From Aldrovandia affinis (Eukaryota > Chordata > Actinopteri > Notacanthiformes > Halosauridae): 64,000 nt of DNA. The position numbers and the translations under genes are program-made. The number at the start of each line of letters is the position of its first letter. Position 1 is the stretch's first letter. The stretch covers positions 468,694-532,693 of the forward strand of contig JAINUG010000321.1 in assembly GCA_029706075.1 (NCBI GenBank). Reading direction: 5' to 3'. Positions 43,032 to 53,338 of this stretch are shown piece after piece. The notes beneath the pieces were generated by a model. That model was not told the DNA's origin, ran no database searches, and saw nothing but the letters and a program-made list of their open reading frames with translations.

Positions 43032-44709
43032 CACCTGTATCCAATTTTTTTGCCAACTATTCAGCTTGATCTGATATATGAACGGTGTAAAAACCTGATG
43101 CGCTCAGCGATTGCTATAGCCTAGTTGTTTTGAAATGTATTTAGCCTATTATCTTTTGTATTTTTGTATTTTTAATCTTGTATTTAACGGTCTGTGGGTG
43201 TTTACTGAATGGACTTGAAGAAACTGCAGACCTACTTACTGCCTTGTTAATTGGAATTGTGAGTGTGTGTTCCTGCCACCGATTAGGCTAACTCATCTGC
43301 AACACCTGTGAGAACACCAATATCAAGCCAGTCCCACTGCCGCGGCATTTAGATACTTGTTTAGCTGCACACACACCACACGCCAGTACGACGGGCCATT
43401 TACGATCGCGCGCGTGCTTTACGCTGTCCATTCACACATGTCCCGTCAGGCCGGCTTATGTTCAGATGTCCCGGTTCGACGGGTCATCTGAACATGTCCC
43501 TGTCCCGGTTTCCCACATGTACCGTAACATCAATATTGCATTTAACATAGCCACAACCATTACTGTGTGCAACTCACATAGCCATTCTTTGAGTGAGGGT
43601 CACTTAGGTAGGGGAATAAGCTCACAATTCCTCTGGCATACGTTTCCCTCAGGTGTCTGGGTGGTGATGTACTGTGAGATTAAAGAAGAAATTATTTCTC
43701 AGTCATGTGTCTTTGTGAAAGATTATTGCTCCCAATGAGCAGGCTGGCACCTTAAATGGCAGCTAGCCACCATTGGTGTGTGAATGTGTGTATGAATGGC
43801 TGAATGAAAAGCCCTTGCAGTGCTTCAGATGAAAGTGCAAGTGCAGTCCATTTAACACATTTGATTTAGATTTCAAATCAAGCTAGATTGAGAACACAAG
43901 GACCAGCTAAAACCAATTAGTAAATTACCCATTATTTTCTGTCAGGTCAGCAGCCAGTATGTTCACCATTTTCCTTCTGCTTTCATCCACCAAGGACTTG
44001 GTTCGATTGTACTCATTTATAATGCGCTCTCCACCAGGCTTCTTGGTAAGAATGGATTCCACCAACTTAAAAACAGAATACAAAATAATGCATGTTAGGA
44101 TTATATACATTATCCACTGCAAATCAAAGTTAACTTCAATGCTGGAAATAATACTCAGGAATAAATTGTGTCACAAAAAAGCATGTGTGTTTGCGTATCA
44201 GCTCTTACATGCTTAGCTTCTGCATCCAGCCTCTGGCGTTTTCTGGGAGGGCTATCGACGATGTCTGTATCGTGCGAGTCAGACGTATCAAGGGATGATG
44301 GTTTGGACTGCTCAGGAGAAGCTCCCATGAAGCCACACTCTACTTCTGATTGGAGAAGTACAGTTACCTCATGAACTCATCCTTTATGTAGTGAATGTAG
44401 TTTCACATAACACGTAATATATCCATCCATCCATTAAATAAAATTACAAGTTTAACTGAAAGTCAAACCTGTGTCATATTTGATGGTTAGCACCCCATAT
44501 GAGGCATCCTTCACGATCTCCTCAAAAACATCCTCATCCAACTCAGTCCCTGAGCTGTCTACAACCTTGACACCTTCAGTTACAGCTGGGACACCAAACC
44601 TTGCAAACGCTAGGAAACCGGCAGGAGGGAACATAGAAGACATGTATATTTATAAAAAAAAAGTTGAGGATGACATGAGGTTCAAAACTAACATTTTCCA
44701 CTGGCGGCG

Positions 44710-44744
44710 CTGGCGCTACCAACTTTTTCAGTTGGTAGCGCCAG
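44710..44744. repeat. Perfect 15-bp inverted repeat
   Basis: Arms CTGGCGCTACCAACT and AGTTGGTAGCGCCAG are separated by five bases. It lies in an intron of the EnSpm-associated gene. Confidence 0.9.
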
Positions 44745-45060
44745 CACAGATTTGGTAGCACACTTTTTCCCATAGGCTAACTCGCATTCCATGCAGAAGA
44801 GGCTGATGACTACCCGTCTTAAATTCGATTTTCTTCAATTGATCCAAGATAGATTGTGACTTGAGAGAAATAAAGTACAAAAATTATGTTATTCTTTTGA
44901 AACACTGACACTTCTCTACTGTACTTTTAAAACATTACACATTATAAATCGTGCAATAATATGTGATGTACAGTACAGAAAAACATGTATAAAAGAAACA
45001 AAACAGTCACATATATTGGACATCAGCTCTTTGGCCTGGTCCTTCGGCACTGGGAGAACC

Positions 45061-45240
45061 AGTGCTGAACACTCTCCTTACTTGAGAGAAATAAAGTGCA
45101 AAATTATTTAGCATTCATCCGGTGCTGAACACTCTCCTTACTTGAGAGAAATAAAGTGCAAAATTATTTAACATTCATCCAGTGCTGAACACTCTCCTTA
45201 CTTGAGAGAAATAAAGTGCAAAATTATTTAACATTCAATT
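45061..45240 (+). repeat. 60-bp tandem repeat, three copies
   Basis: Three units of exactly 60 bp (each starting GTGCTGAACACTCTCCTTAC at its second base) with two or three differences. A diverged copy of the CTTGAGAGAAATAAAGT core lies at about 44859. Confidence 0.95.
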
Positions 45241-45304
45241 TTTTTCTGAAGAAACACTGAACTGTTTTCTTTATACTGTACTCTTAAATTAGTTAAAATC
45301 AGCG

Positions 45305-46215
45305 GGACAAGCCGATCAGATTTCCAGAGCGACTTTACAAACACACCCTTATGAACAGCGTGCTATGCGTATAGATACACACGGGCGGAAGTGATCTTTG
45401 AAACAGCGACCCCACAGAGGGGTAAAGTATGGATAGGGTACTGCAGTTGCCAATGCAATCCTATGAGTTTTCCTAAAAACACCCTGTTTTCACCGGTTTA
45501 CCACTGAGGCTGTAGTTATTTTTATTGTGTTCTAATAAAGTTTTCCATATCTTTGGTTTGTCGTTTTTAATGAAAAATAGCTGTCATTTCAATAGACAAC
45601 CCACAATAAATATAAAATCACTCCATCTGTGTCTCGAAATCGTTAGCATTCGTGAGATAAGAAGTTAAGCTGAAGCATTATATGGCAGGTAGAGACTGTA
45701 TGTAAGCCTGTGACATGTTAAAAATACAGACTGTTCAAAACAAAGTCGATAAAAAAATATATATAAAAATATGGTGACGTTAGTGAAATGCGACTCCTTT
45801 GATCTGTCTGTAATGATCTCTTAGCATTTCAGGTAACCCATTCGAGTGGGAAAATAAATATAATACACATCATCTAATGAGATAACAAAAAAGTATGCTA
45901 ATAAGGAGACAACATACATTTGAAAACATATTTTTATTGCAATAAATATCGTCCCCAGTTCATGTCGGATGATCTCAAAAGTTGGCTAACTACAGCTGAA
46001 TTCTCATAGGATTGCATTGGCAACTGCAGTACCCTATCCATACTTTACCCCTCTGTGGGGTCGCTGTTTCAGATTTTCACCAAAAATCACTTCCGCCCGT
46101 GTGTATCTATCGGAGAAGGTGCGTTCGTAAAGTCGCTCTTGAAATCTAACACCACAATAGGCATTCGGTTCCACGTGTGCCGATCCGATTTCCAGAGCGA
46201 CTTTACGAATGCATC
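45305..46215. repeat. Foldback repeat with long inverted arms
   Basis: 45305-45475 and about 46000-46165 are inverted copies (for example GGCAACTGCAGTACCCTATC against its complement, and CCCCTCTGTGGGGTCGCTG). A piece of the left arm (GATTTCCAGAGCGACTTTAC) occurs again in direct orientation near 46190. The spacer has no coding match. Probably a non-autonomous DNA element in intron 1 of the EnSpm-associated gene; no target duplication was established. Confidence 0.75.
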
Positions 46216-47470
46216 GTAAGACGGAATGAAAGAGCGCTCCGCATCGTGAAGAGACCAGCCATCTTCGACAGAGTATCACCTGCCACGGGTGAACTTGGGA
46301 ACTGTAAGCCCCGAAGTGTTTCGGGATTTTAGCATAGGACTGTTCCAGTTACGGGCCCCGACGAAAGGTTTTACCGTTTGTTATTTTGTTCCTTTGGGGA
46401 GTTGTGCACAACTGGGGTTGCAGCTGCCGAATACTGTTGTGAAGTTCATGTCTGTACTTATTAATATGTATCGGGTAATTCGAGTGATCTTAATGATGGC
46501 AAATATTGTCGTTATACGCCTAAGTTTTTAAATACAATACAGTTATATAAAATTGAACCGTCTTGTGTCTGCTTGATTGATTTCACAACTACACAGTATT
46601 ATAATATCATATCTGACCCTGAGGTAAATTCTACTTGTATCAACGAAGGGTTACATAGAAATTCTATAGTCAGAATGACTCGTAATACACTTTCCGAAGT
46701 ACCTTAACCTAACTAAACATTTATTATAACATTTCCAAGGTACTTCAACCTAGGTGGACATTCATTAAACAAACCCACAGTGTATCAAGAGATAACATTT
46801 GTGTTTGGTGGCTAATGCTATCTGCACATGGCATGATAAAAACTCAGCCATAAACCAGACTCTCACTCAAAGTTGCAAGTATATCCATGAATAACAATAC
46901 TTCATAATTTACTTGCGGAGAGTTTAAAGTTATCATATTAACCCAGGTCCCAATGCCTACACTTGCTTACCTGATATGGAACCGCTCAGCTCCCGCTTAC
47001 AGTCAGAATGACTAGACTGCCAGCTGGCGGGATATGCTATGCTGAAAACCCGCCCACGACTGACCTTTATCGTTGACCTTTTCCTTCCCGCCCTTTTACT
47101 AGGGCCGTACCAACTAAGCAGACAATTGGACCGAACCACTTCCATAGAATAGGGGGGTTACATTCTCCCCTACTTAAAACAGGTCGTCCTCGACCTCTAA
47201 TTGAAGGACATAACCTGGCCAATAGGATACCTGACCAAAGGTTCATCCTATACATTGCCTGAGAAGTTTGCTTACTGCTTTGTATTGCTCCTGAAACATA
47301 AGATTCTGTTATCGAACAGGGCGCAACTCGTGTTTGAGAGCGTACAGAAACAGATATCGGCGCCTATGCGTCCCATAATTTTCAGTATCCCAGAATACTA
47401 TCCCAGAACAGAATAAAGAATTAGCTACTGTTAAATATGGCATTATTGTGCATTGTTCAATTTCTTACCT
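46216..47470. other. Intron-like remainder of EnSpm, unassigned
   Basis: No coding match. It includes CAGGTCGTCCTCGACCTC near 47180, a short self-complementary motif I could not place, and AT-rich stretches. Confidence 0.4.
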
Positions 47471-48519
47471 GCATCCAAGAACTCTGTTAGATTAGCTGGC
47501 TCAGCTACTCTAACAAATCTCTGGACATCGCCCAGTTTTGCTTTCAGGAGCATGCTTGCAGCGAATCTACAGACAGCATAAGCACATTCATGTTGCACAT
47601 TATTACTACAATTAACAAGAACAAAATGTGTATAGTAATAATTACATGCATTTCAACCTAACAGCTTTACAGCAAAGGCCAACTTTGTTGGATTGCAGAT
47701 AACTAATGGTAGCCAAGCTAACATTGACAGCTAACCTTGAGCCATGTGCTCCAGTTAGGTATCTGTTATGGCAGTTATGGAAGTTATGGAATAATCCTCA
47801 TCACGTTGACAACACGGATTTCCAACGACATTAACGTCACGACTGTGGTGGGGCTTGCACTTGCTAGCTAATGGCTAGCACTAGCTCGACCGCCAGCCAG
47901 CCAGCCAGCTAGATAGCGTTAGCTTTAGTGTAGCTAGCTAGCCAGCCAGCTTAACCTCTTACATGTTTTTATCAAAAACGCCCAAAAACGACATACCCAA
48001 AAGTAAATTAAAGCTGCTCTTCAACCGCTTGCAGTATATGCATGGTTTTGGTCTCATTCAAAAGATAACACTCTGAATTTTTGAATTGCAAGACAAATCG
48101 GAGCACACGAAAAACATTACCCAAATTTACGACCTGCATCATTTCTCTGCATCATTTAGCTAACTTAAATGATATGAATATGAAACAATTCTATGCTGTT
48201 TCTGTAGTTACCAAATAATTGATGTAATGGGCAAATTTTGCATACTTCAGTCTCCTGATGCGAAGAAAGCATGGATCTCTGGAAGAAAGTGGCGGGATGA
48301 AAATTGTGGTCCGTTTGTGGGGAAGTTGCGTGGAGGAGGTGGGCGGAGCTTTCTAGAGTTCTTCTGACACCACCTGTTAACTCTGAGTATTTTCACCAAC
48401 ACTGGGGCGTTTTACTCCAGATGTTGTTGGAATAACTCAAAAAGAGTCAACATACTTTGACACTGCAGATTTGACACTAGGGAATTTACTGTGCAGTTTG
48501 TGAGTGATGTATGCAAATA

Positions 48520-48695
48520 GGTGAGTGGCTGATATGTTCTGGATGTGTGGAACAGGATTGTATAATGAACTACCTATAAATTGGACAGGAGTTAGATTGG
48601 CTGTTAGCAGAAAAGGTCTGTGTGTGCTGTTTGGGGGAAGCATGTTGTACATTATATTCCAAATAGTACTGCTCCTGCAGGCACATTCACTAGAC
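48520..48695 (+). pseudogene. ERV2 env segment between EnSpm and hAT
   Basis: MADMFWMCGTGLYNELPINW and TGVRLAVS resemble the conserved stretch late in class I surface subunits (W-C-G ... LP-NWTG). A second frame gives PAGTF just before the hAT target duplication. Coding continues at 51509. Confidence 0.65.
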
Positions 48696-48896
48696 CAGTG
48701 TTTCCCAAACTTTTTTTCTGATGACCCACGTTTTTAAAATTGCAAACCATCGCGACCCAATTCACAATAAGGCTTATATGATTATCTATAAATCGTATGA
48801 CGGACAAATTTGTGCATGAATTAATAACTTTCCTGACCATTTTTATTATCTTGGATAGGTAAACCAGCCATTTTGAAGATTATATATAGGCCCATA

Positions 48897-49284
48897 TATG
48901 TCTCATCTCATCTCATCTCATCTTCAGCTGCTTATTCCTAGTTAGGGTCGCATGCATAGGGTCGCCCTAATGCATGCTGCCTCTCGCCCCCAGCATGCAT
49001 TAGGGCGAGAGGCAGGAATACACCCTGGACAGGTCGCCAATCCATCGCAGGGCACTACATACACCATTCACTCACACACTCATACCTATGGGCAATTTGG
49101 ACTCTCCAATTAGCCTAACGTGCATGTCTTTGGACTGTGGGAAGAAACCGAGTACCCGGAGGAAACCCACACGGACACGGGGAGAACATGCAAACTCCAC
49201 ACAGAAAGGCCCCCGGCCTGGATTCGAACCCGAGACCTTCTTGCTGTAAGGCGACAGTGCTATCCACTGCACCACCATGCCGCC
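48897..49284 (-). mobile_element. tRNA-headed SINE with RTE-like tail
   Basis: On the minus strand it starts with a tRNA-like GTGGTGCAGTGGATAGCACT and box B GGTTCGAATCC, then the common fish body (GGAGTTTGCATGTTCTCCCC, CCTCCGGGTACTC) and ends in GATGA repeats. An internal inverted duplication (GCATGCATTAGGGCG) is present near 48950-49010. Confidence 0.8.
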
Positions 49285-49291
49285 TAGGCCC

Positions 49292-49327
<36 letters not shown>

Positions 49328-49816
49328 CAGTATGCCTGCCTAAACGTTTTATAAATAACAACTTTGTTTTATGCAGGTGTTATTGAAAACACACATATGG
49401 GCCTAAATACTCTATAAATGAGACAAAGTAAATGCATTAGGCAGAGTTAAGAGGGTATCTTATTGTTTTTATTTCCATCAGTAAAACAGAATTTAGGCCT
49501 ATGATAGCCTTTCATATATAGATTCAACCAAGGCCTATAAATTAGGCCTATCAGAACAATAGGCCTACAAACATCCAATAGGCCTTGCCTACTATCAAAT
49601 ACGTGTTGAAGTTTTTTTTTTTAATGCAGCCTAGGCCTATGTGTTTACGTGCAGCTATCAAACGTAGTAAGATAGTAGTAGATAGTAAGATAGTAAGATA
49701 GTAGATAGTAAGTAGATCAATCAATTCGAACAGTCAACAATAGGCCTACATTTCTTAAACACACCAGATCTATTCCATGGCATATCTATGCCCCCTAGTT
49801 AGTCACATTATCCTGG

Positions 49817-51144
49817 CTAATGTGATAGGTGCGCTTGCTTGCTTTTTAGTATAGTGTTCCAGTCCGGTGTACAGGAGGAGAGAGCAACGCGCATATCGAG
49901 TGCAGCATTCAGTCTATTTCTATGTTTTGTCTTCATTTTTGTCAGAACAGAAAATCCAAACTCGCACTTGTATGTCGTTGTGAAGGGGATAAGTAGCAAA
50001 ATGCTTGCCTTACTTAGGACAGGATATTCAGCTTCAATGCCTATCCAGAATGAAGATAATGGAATGCATTCATGTCTTCTTTTCAGCGTGCGATCGCTGC
50101 TCAGCTGTAACAGCTCTGTTTCTTCAGCAGGAGTTAGTCCCAGATCCAGAAATGACTCTGGGGTTTCAAATTCAAAGGGATTTTGAATCCACCTTTTTTC
50201 ACTCAAAATGTCATATCTCTCCGTTGGGTAATAGCGATCAAAGTTATCTGTGTGAAGTGGTTCTCTGTGGCTCAGTTGGTAGAGCACGGTGTTGGCAACG
50301 CTTAGGTTGCGGGTTCAATACCCCCATTTCACATATACTGAAAATGTATGCATTCACTACTGTATGCCGCTTTGGATAAAGGCGTCTGCTAAATGGCGTA
50401 TATATATATCTATGAGTGCAACTATGTGTGTCTGAATAACTCCAGTCAGACATTTCACATCTGTGTCAGTGACATCATTTTCCTCTATGTGCTGTAACAC
50501 AGTGGGAAAGATGTAGTGGCTTGGGTTTGGTTGGCTGAGTCGTGCAAGCCACAGCTTCAGGGACTTTTGAAAAGTGAGAACATGTTTCGGAAAACATCGT
50601 CCTGCTGTCCTTGCAATTTCAAATTCAGCTCGTTCAGGGGAGGAAACTTCTTTCGGGAAGGAGGACTTCTTCTCGAGGAGGAAAGCATGAATTTCGTTTC
50701 TCAGTTCATACACCCTGCTAAGAACTCTGCCTTTTGACAGCCAGCGCACTTCCGTATGAAACAGTAGGTGCGTGTGCTCCGCCCCCATGTCAGTGCACAA
50801 CTGATCAAAAAGCCGATTGTTGAGTGCGCTGCCTTTAATAAAGTTTACAACGCGATAAATTATTTTAGTGCTTTGTCTAGATCGGGAGGCATTCCTTTGC
50901 ATGCCAAAGCCTGTCGATGAATGAAGCAATGATTCCACACGATGTCTTTGCCAGCAGCTTCCTTGATTATTTTCACGACTCCGCTGTTTCTGCCCGTCAT
51001 ATTCGCGGCCCCGTCAGACGTTATGCCTTTACAACTGCCCCAGTCTAATCCGCACTTTGTAACCACATAGTTGTTTAATACAGAACATATTTGTTCACCT
51101 GTTGTTCCAGTAGAAATAATCAAGCAACATAACAAGTCCTCCAC
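49817..51144 (-). pseudogene. hAT transposase, ZBED5/SCAND3-like
   Basis: Blocks from right to left: ICSVLNNYVVTKCGLDWGSC, ITSDGAANMTGRNSGVV, IVWNHCFIHRQALA (51144-50860); then EVRWLSKGRVLSRVYELR, FLLEKKS (50740-50650). After a SINE, FWIGIEAEYPVLSKAS and the dimerisation region KCEFGFSVLTKMKTKHRNRL (50287-49817). This is the RNase H-like core and C-terminal hAT dimer interface of ZBED5-type transposases. Frame breaks and a SINE insertion inactivate it. Confidence 0.85.
50258..50412 (+). mobile_element. tRNA-derived SINE inside the hAT element
   Basis: Head with TGGCTCAGTTGGTAGAGCAC (box A) and GGGTTCAATACC (box B), then a body and tail CGCTTTGGATAAAGGCGTCT, ending in a TA run. It is the best-preserved copy of this family in the window. 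Confidence 0.88.
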
Positions 51145-51159
51145 AAATTCATTTTCTTA

Positions 51160-51330
<171 letters not shown>

Positions 51331-51356
51331 TTAAAAAAATGTTGGTGGAAAAAAAT

Positions 51357-51425
51357 TATCATGTATTAATGCACATCTTGTAAGTCGCTCTGGATAAGAG
51401 CGTCTGCTAAATGCTTTAAATGTAA
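51357..51425 (+). mobile_element. L2 LINE tail only
   Basis: Just the last 70 bp of an L2: TTAATGCACATCTTGTAAG, the GGATA stem-loop (GCTCTGGATAAGAGC) and TGTAA-like ending. An extreme 5' truncation inside the hAT element. Confidence 0.85.
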
Positions 51426-51508
51426 AAATCCGCAAATTTATTTGGCGACCCTAATAAAATCTCATACGACCCAGCTCTGGGTCGCGACCCAGTCTTTGGG
51501 AAACAATG

Positions 51509-51960
51509 CACTAGAGCCATGGAGAAATTGAAAAGTCTTCGCCAAGAGGTTACGGCTAATACAGGATACGGACATGAGATATGGGATTGGCTAGATAGTA
51601 CCTTTGGCAGGTGGGGAGCATGGTTGGCAAAGGCAGCTCTTCTGATTGTTGTAATACTGGTTCTGGGAATGGTGTTGGTGTGTTGTGTATTACCTCTTCT
51701 CAGATCTTTTATTGGCAGATCAATGAGTGTACAGCTGCTCCAGCAGTGACTGAGGCAGCGCGAGACTGGCAAAGCCAATTCTTGACTTCCCCACGTACCC
51801 GGTTGCTCCACAGAAACCAGTACCAGCACCAGAGAGGAGGCCAGGGGGATATCCCTCAGCACTACAGAATGTCAACAAACCACCAAACTATGCCCCGTAT
51901 GGGCTGCCACCTCCTGTTGAAGAATATGCTGAAATTATTGTTTTACCATCTGTGTATGTC
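51509..51960 (+). pseudogene. ERV2 Env transmembrane C-terminus
   Basis: Coding resumes beside the hAT target duplication with TRAMEKLKSLRQEV, then WDWLDSTFGRWGAWLAKAA, a membrane segment (LLIVVILVLGMVLVCCVLPL) and a short tail. This is typical of the membrane-proximal end of class I Env. The first 77 codons (51519-51749) are open; a second frame to about 51967 may be the former tail extension. Confidence 0.8.
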
Positions 51961-52168
51961 GAACTAGAGTGTTAACCAGAGATTCTTTTCTGTCTTAACC
52001 TAAGATATAACTATATGTAATTCTGTTTTATTTAGTGTTATATATATTGTAACAATAGAGAATATAAATATAACTCTTATAATCGCGAATGGCCAGTGGA
52101 TGATTTGTTTTGCTTATGCATTGTGATGGGTGGTTTGGAGTATCGACCCTTTGCATGGGGTACGGAAT

Positions 52169-52544
52169 TGACCCTTCGCTAAACCACGCCCCCCTTAGTT
52201 ATTGTTGTTAAGTCCGTCAAGCTTTTGGAGCCAGCATGGCGCTCGCAATGTCGCTAACTGCACTCCTTGGAGAAATATTGTCGAATTTTTGGAAAATAGA
52301 AAATTCTGCGATTTCAGATAGAAGCAGACAGAAGGGTCTACAATATGCATTTGAAGGTTATATTCAAGATATCACACTGACTCAGCAACAAAATGACGTT
52401 AAAAAAATTAAGATAGAAGCAAAAGCCTACAGATCAGAGTAAAAGTGAACCACCTGGCGATTGAGACTCCTCTGTCGGAGTATGTCAAACACGGCGCTGT
52501 GATTGGCCAGTTTGTGTTTTGGGGCGTGGTTTAGCGAAGGGTCA
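52169..52544 (+). mobile_element. ISL2EU-like DNA transposon, deleted
   Basis: Inverted termini TGACCCTTCGCTAAACCACG (24 perfectly matching bases including CCCC) are flanked by AT on both sides. It carries one short ORF and lies between ERV2 env and its 3' LTR. AT duplication and a linked YqaJ-type protein fit ISL2EU elements; that assignment is from memory. Confidence 0.75.
52236..52442 (+). CDS. N-terminal piece of the ISL2EU-linked SWIM/YqaJ protein
   Basis: 68 codons from ATG 52236 to a stop: MALAMSLTALLGEIL, SRQKGLQYAFEGYI, KKIKIEAKAYRSE. It resembles the start of the fish SWIM-finger/YqaJ-exonuclease proteins carried by these transposons, but neither domain itself is present. Truncated by the internal deletion. 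Confidence 0.5.
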   Translation: MALAMSLTALLGEILSNFWKIENSAISDRSRQKGLQYAFEGYIQDITLTQQQNDVKKIKIEAKAYRSE

Positions 52545-52907
52545 ATTATACGCGTTTTTAAAGATTTGCAGTAATGAAGTATTACTGTTTTAACCCTTGA
52601 AACATCTTAGAAAATAAAGCACAAGCGGCCTCAATTTGTCGGCTGGAACAGCACGAGAATTCTGAACCATATGACCATTGAACAAAAATGAACATGTATT
52701 ATTTTATAATCTGTGTATTATTTTATAATCTGTGTATTATTTTATGATTTGGGTAGTGATATTTTTCTGAGAATACGGGGGCATCAGTTTAATTTTGAGG
52801 AGTGATGGAGAGTGAATCAGTGGAAATTGGGGGAGTAAGGTGAGAGAGACCATAAAGAGAGACCAAGATGAGTAAAAGTCAGCTGAGAAGGGACCACCCC
52901 CAGGGGA

Positions 52908-52927
52908 GGGATGGAGAGAGGGGAATA
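52908..52927 (+). promoter_or_regulatory. ERV2 polypurine tract
   Basis: The purine-rich GGGATGGAGAGAGGGGAATA sits directly before the point where similarity to the 5' LTR starts, as expected for the plus-strand primer. Confidence 0.65.
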
Positions 52928-53225
52928 ACCATATATGGGTAAAACCACCATTATTTCCGGGTACTTAATGTTAAGGGAAACATGAAAGTGACCAATCATT
53001 AACGATTAAGAGGAGTATATAAACTTCTTTGGAACAAAGGAATATTGGAGCAACTTGCAGGATGCTCTTGGCTTTGTGATTTCATCTGAATAAAGTGTAA
53101 ACTTTGAAAATCTTTTGCCTGGAAACCTCTTCTCTATTTTTTGGAAAATTGAGCAAAACGGGACTTAGAAAATAATTGGACTTCTGAAAAAATTAACAGA
53201 AAGAAGAACTTAATTTTCCACAACA
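52928..53225 (+). repeat. ERV2 second LTR
   Basis: It aligns with 28118-28401 from ATATATGGGTAAAACC to CCACAACA. TATATAAA is at 53016-53023 and an intact AATAAA at 53089-53094. The first two bases are not TG (AC), so its start has mutated or is offset. It is followed by another primer-binding site. Confidence 0.82.
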
Positions 53226-53230
53226 TAACT

Positions 53231-53249
53231 TGGCGACCACGAAGGGACT
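53231..53249 (+). promoter_or_regulatory. Second arginine-type primer-binding site
   Basis: TGGCGACCACGAAGGGACT matches the site at 28407. Its presence after the second LTR shows that this LTR also begins another provirus leader. Confidence 0.75.
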
Positions 53250-53338
53250 GGGGAACGGTCCAGCCACCTGGGGCACCTGGGATTGGCGCTCTGACGCTCC
53301 CTGACGGAGGTGGGGAGATGCGGACACACCCTAGGCAG

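Larger units (their letters stand above)
41985..43529 (+). mobile_element. Ginger-like DNA transposon in an intron of the EnSpm gene
   Basis: Termini are inverted (TGTTACGGGACATC at left; complement of CCGTAACA at right) and flanked by TCAA at 41981-41984 and 43530-43533, a 4-bp duplication. Long inverted arms continue inward (CCGGCCTGACGGGACATGTG; GTATCTAAATGCCGCGGC). TGT... ends, 4-bp duplications and an integrase-type enzyme are Ginger hallmarks. Inside are an integrase fragment and a GIY-YIG fragment. Confidence 0.75.
39970..47553 (-). pseudogene. EnSpm-associated second gene, about ten exons, function unknown
   Basis: Exons read right to left: 47553-47471 (MLLKAKLGDVQRFVRVAEPA, donor GTAAGA), 44624-44470 (FGVPAVTEGVKVVDSSGTEL), about 44370-44219 (basic PPRKRQRLDAEAKH, donor GTAAGA), about 44067-43930 (LVESILTKKPGGERI), about 41910-41790 (HYYDGESGTGYLAWRI), 41490-41222 (DECKEAISLMKHSA; NILFEFPRFKDVKGL), 41080-40905 (LLEKWPTAYKKKIIQECRKL), about 40590-40450 (HLIPPSAQGRRKPGKVSASQ) and 40299-39970 (YTFIQTTVYNIDVGKVKESP). 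I recognise it as a protein that recurs in fish genomes beside such transposases. Its role is unknown to me. Frameshifts in the sixth exon make it likely inactive. Confidence 0.65.
35690..48493 (-). mobile_element. EnSpm/CACTA-like DNA transposon, 12.8 kb, inserted in ERV2 env
   Basis: The left end starts CACAGTAAATTTTGCAGTG and the right end is its inverted counterpart (AATTTACTGTG at 48483-48493). The subterminal parts also match (CAGTGTCAAAGTA on both sides). CA flanks each end, consistent with a 2-bp target duplication. It carries a tnp2-type transposase gene and a second multi-exon gene, both on the minus strand, plus a large subterminal repeat array. Guests inside: a Penelope-derived palindrome, a Ginger-like element and a foldback repeat. 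Confidence 0.82.

Noticed and set aside
50258-50330. A functional tRNA gene
   Set aside because: Same reason: it is the head of a SINE with a diagnostic tail, and a related copy is at 32741.
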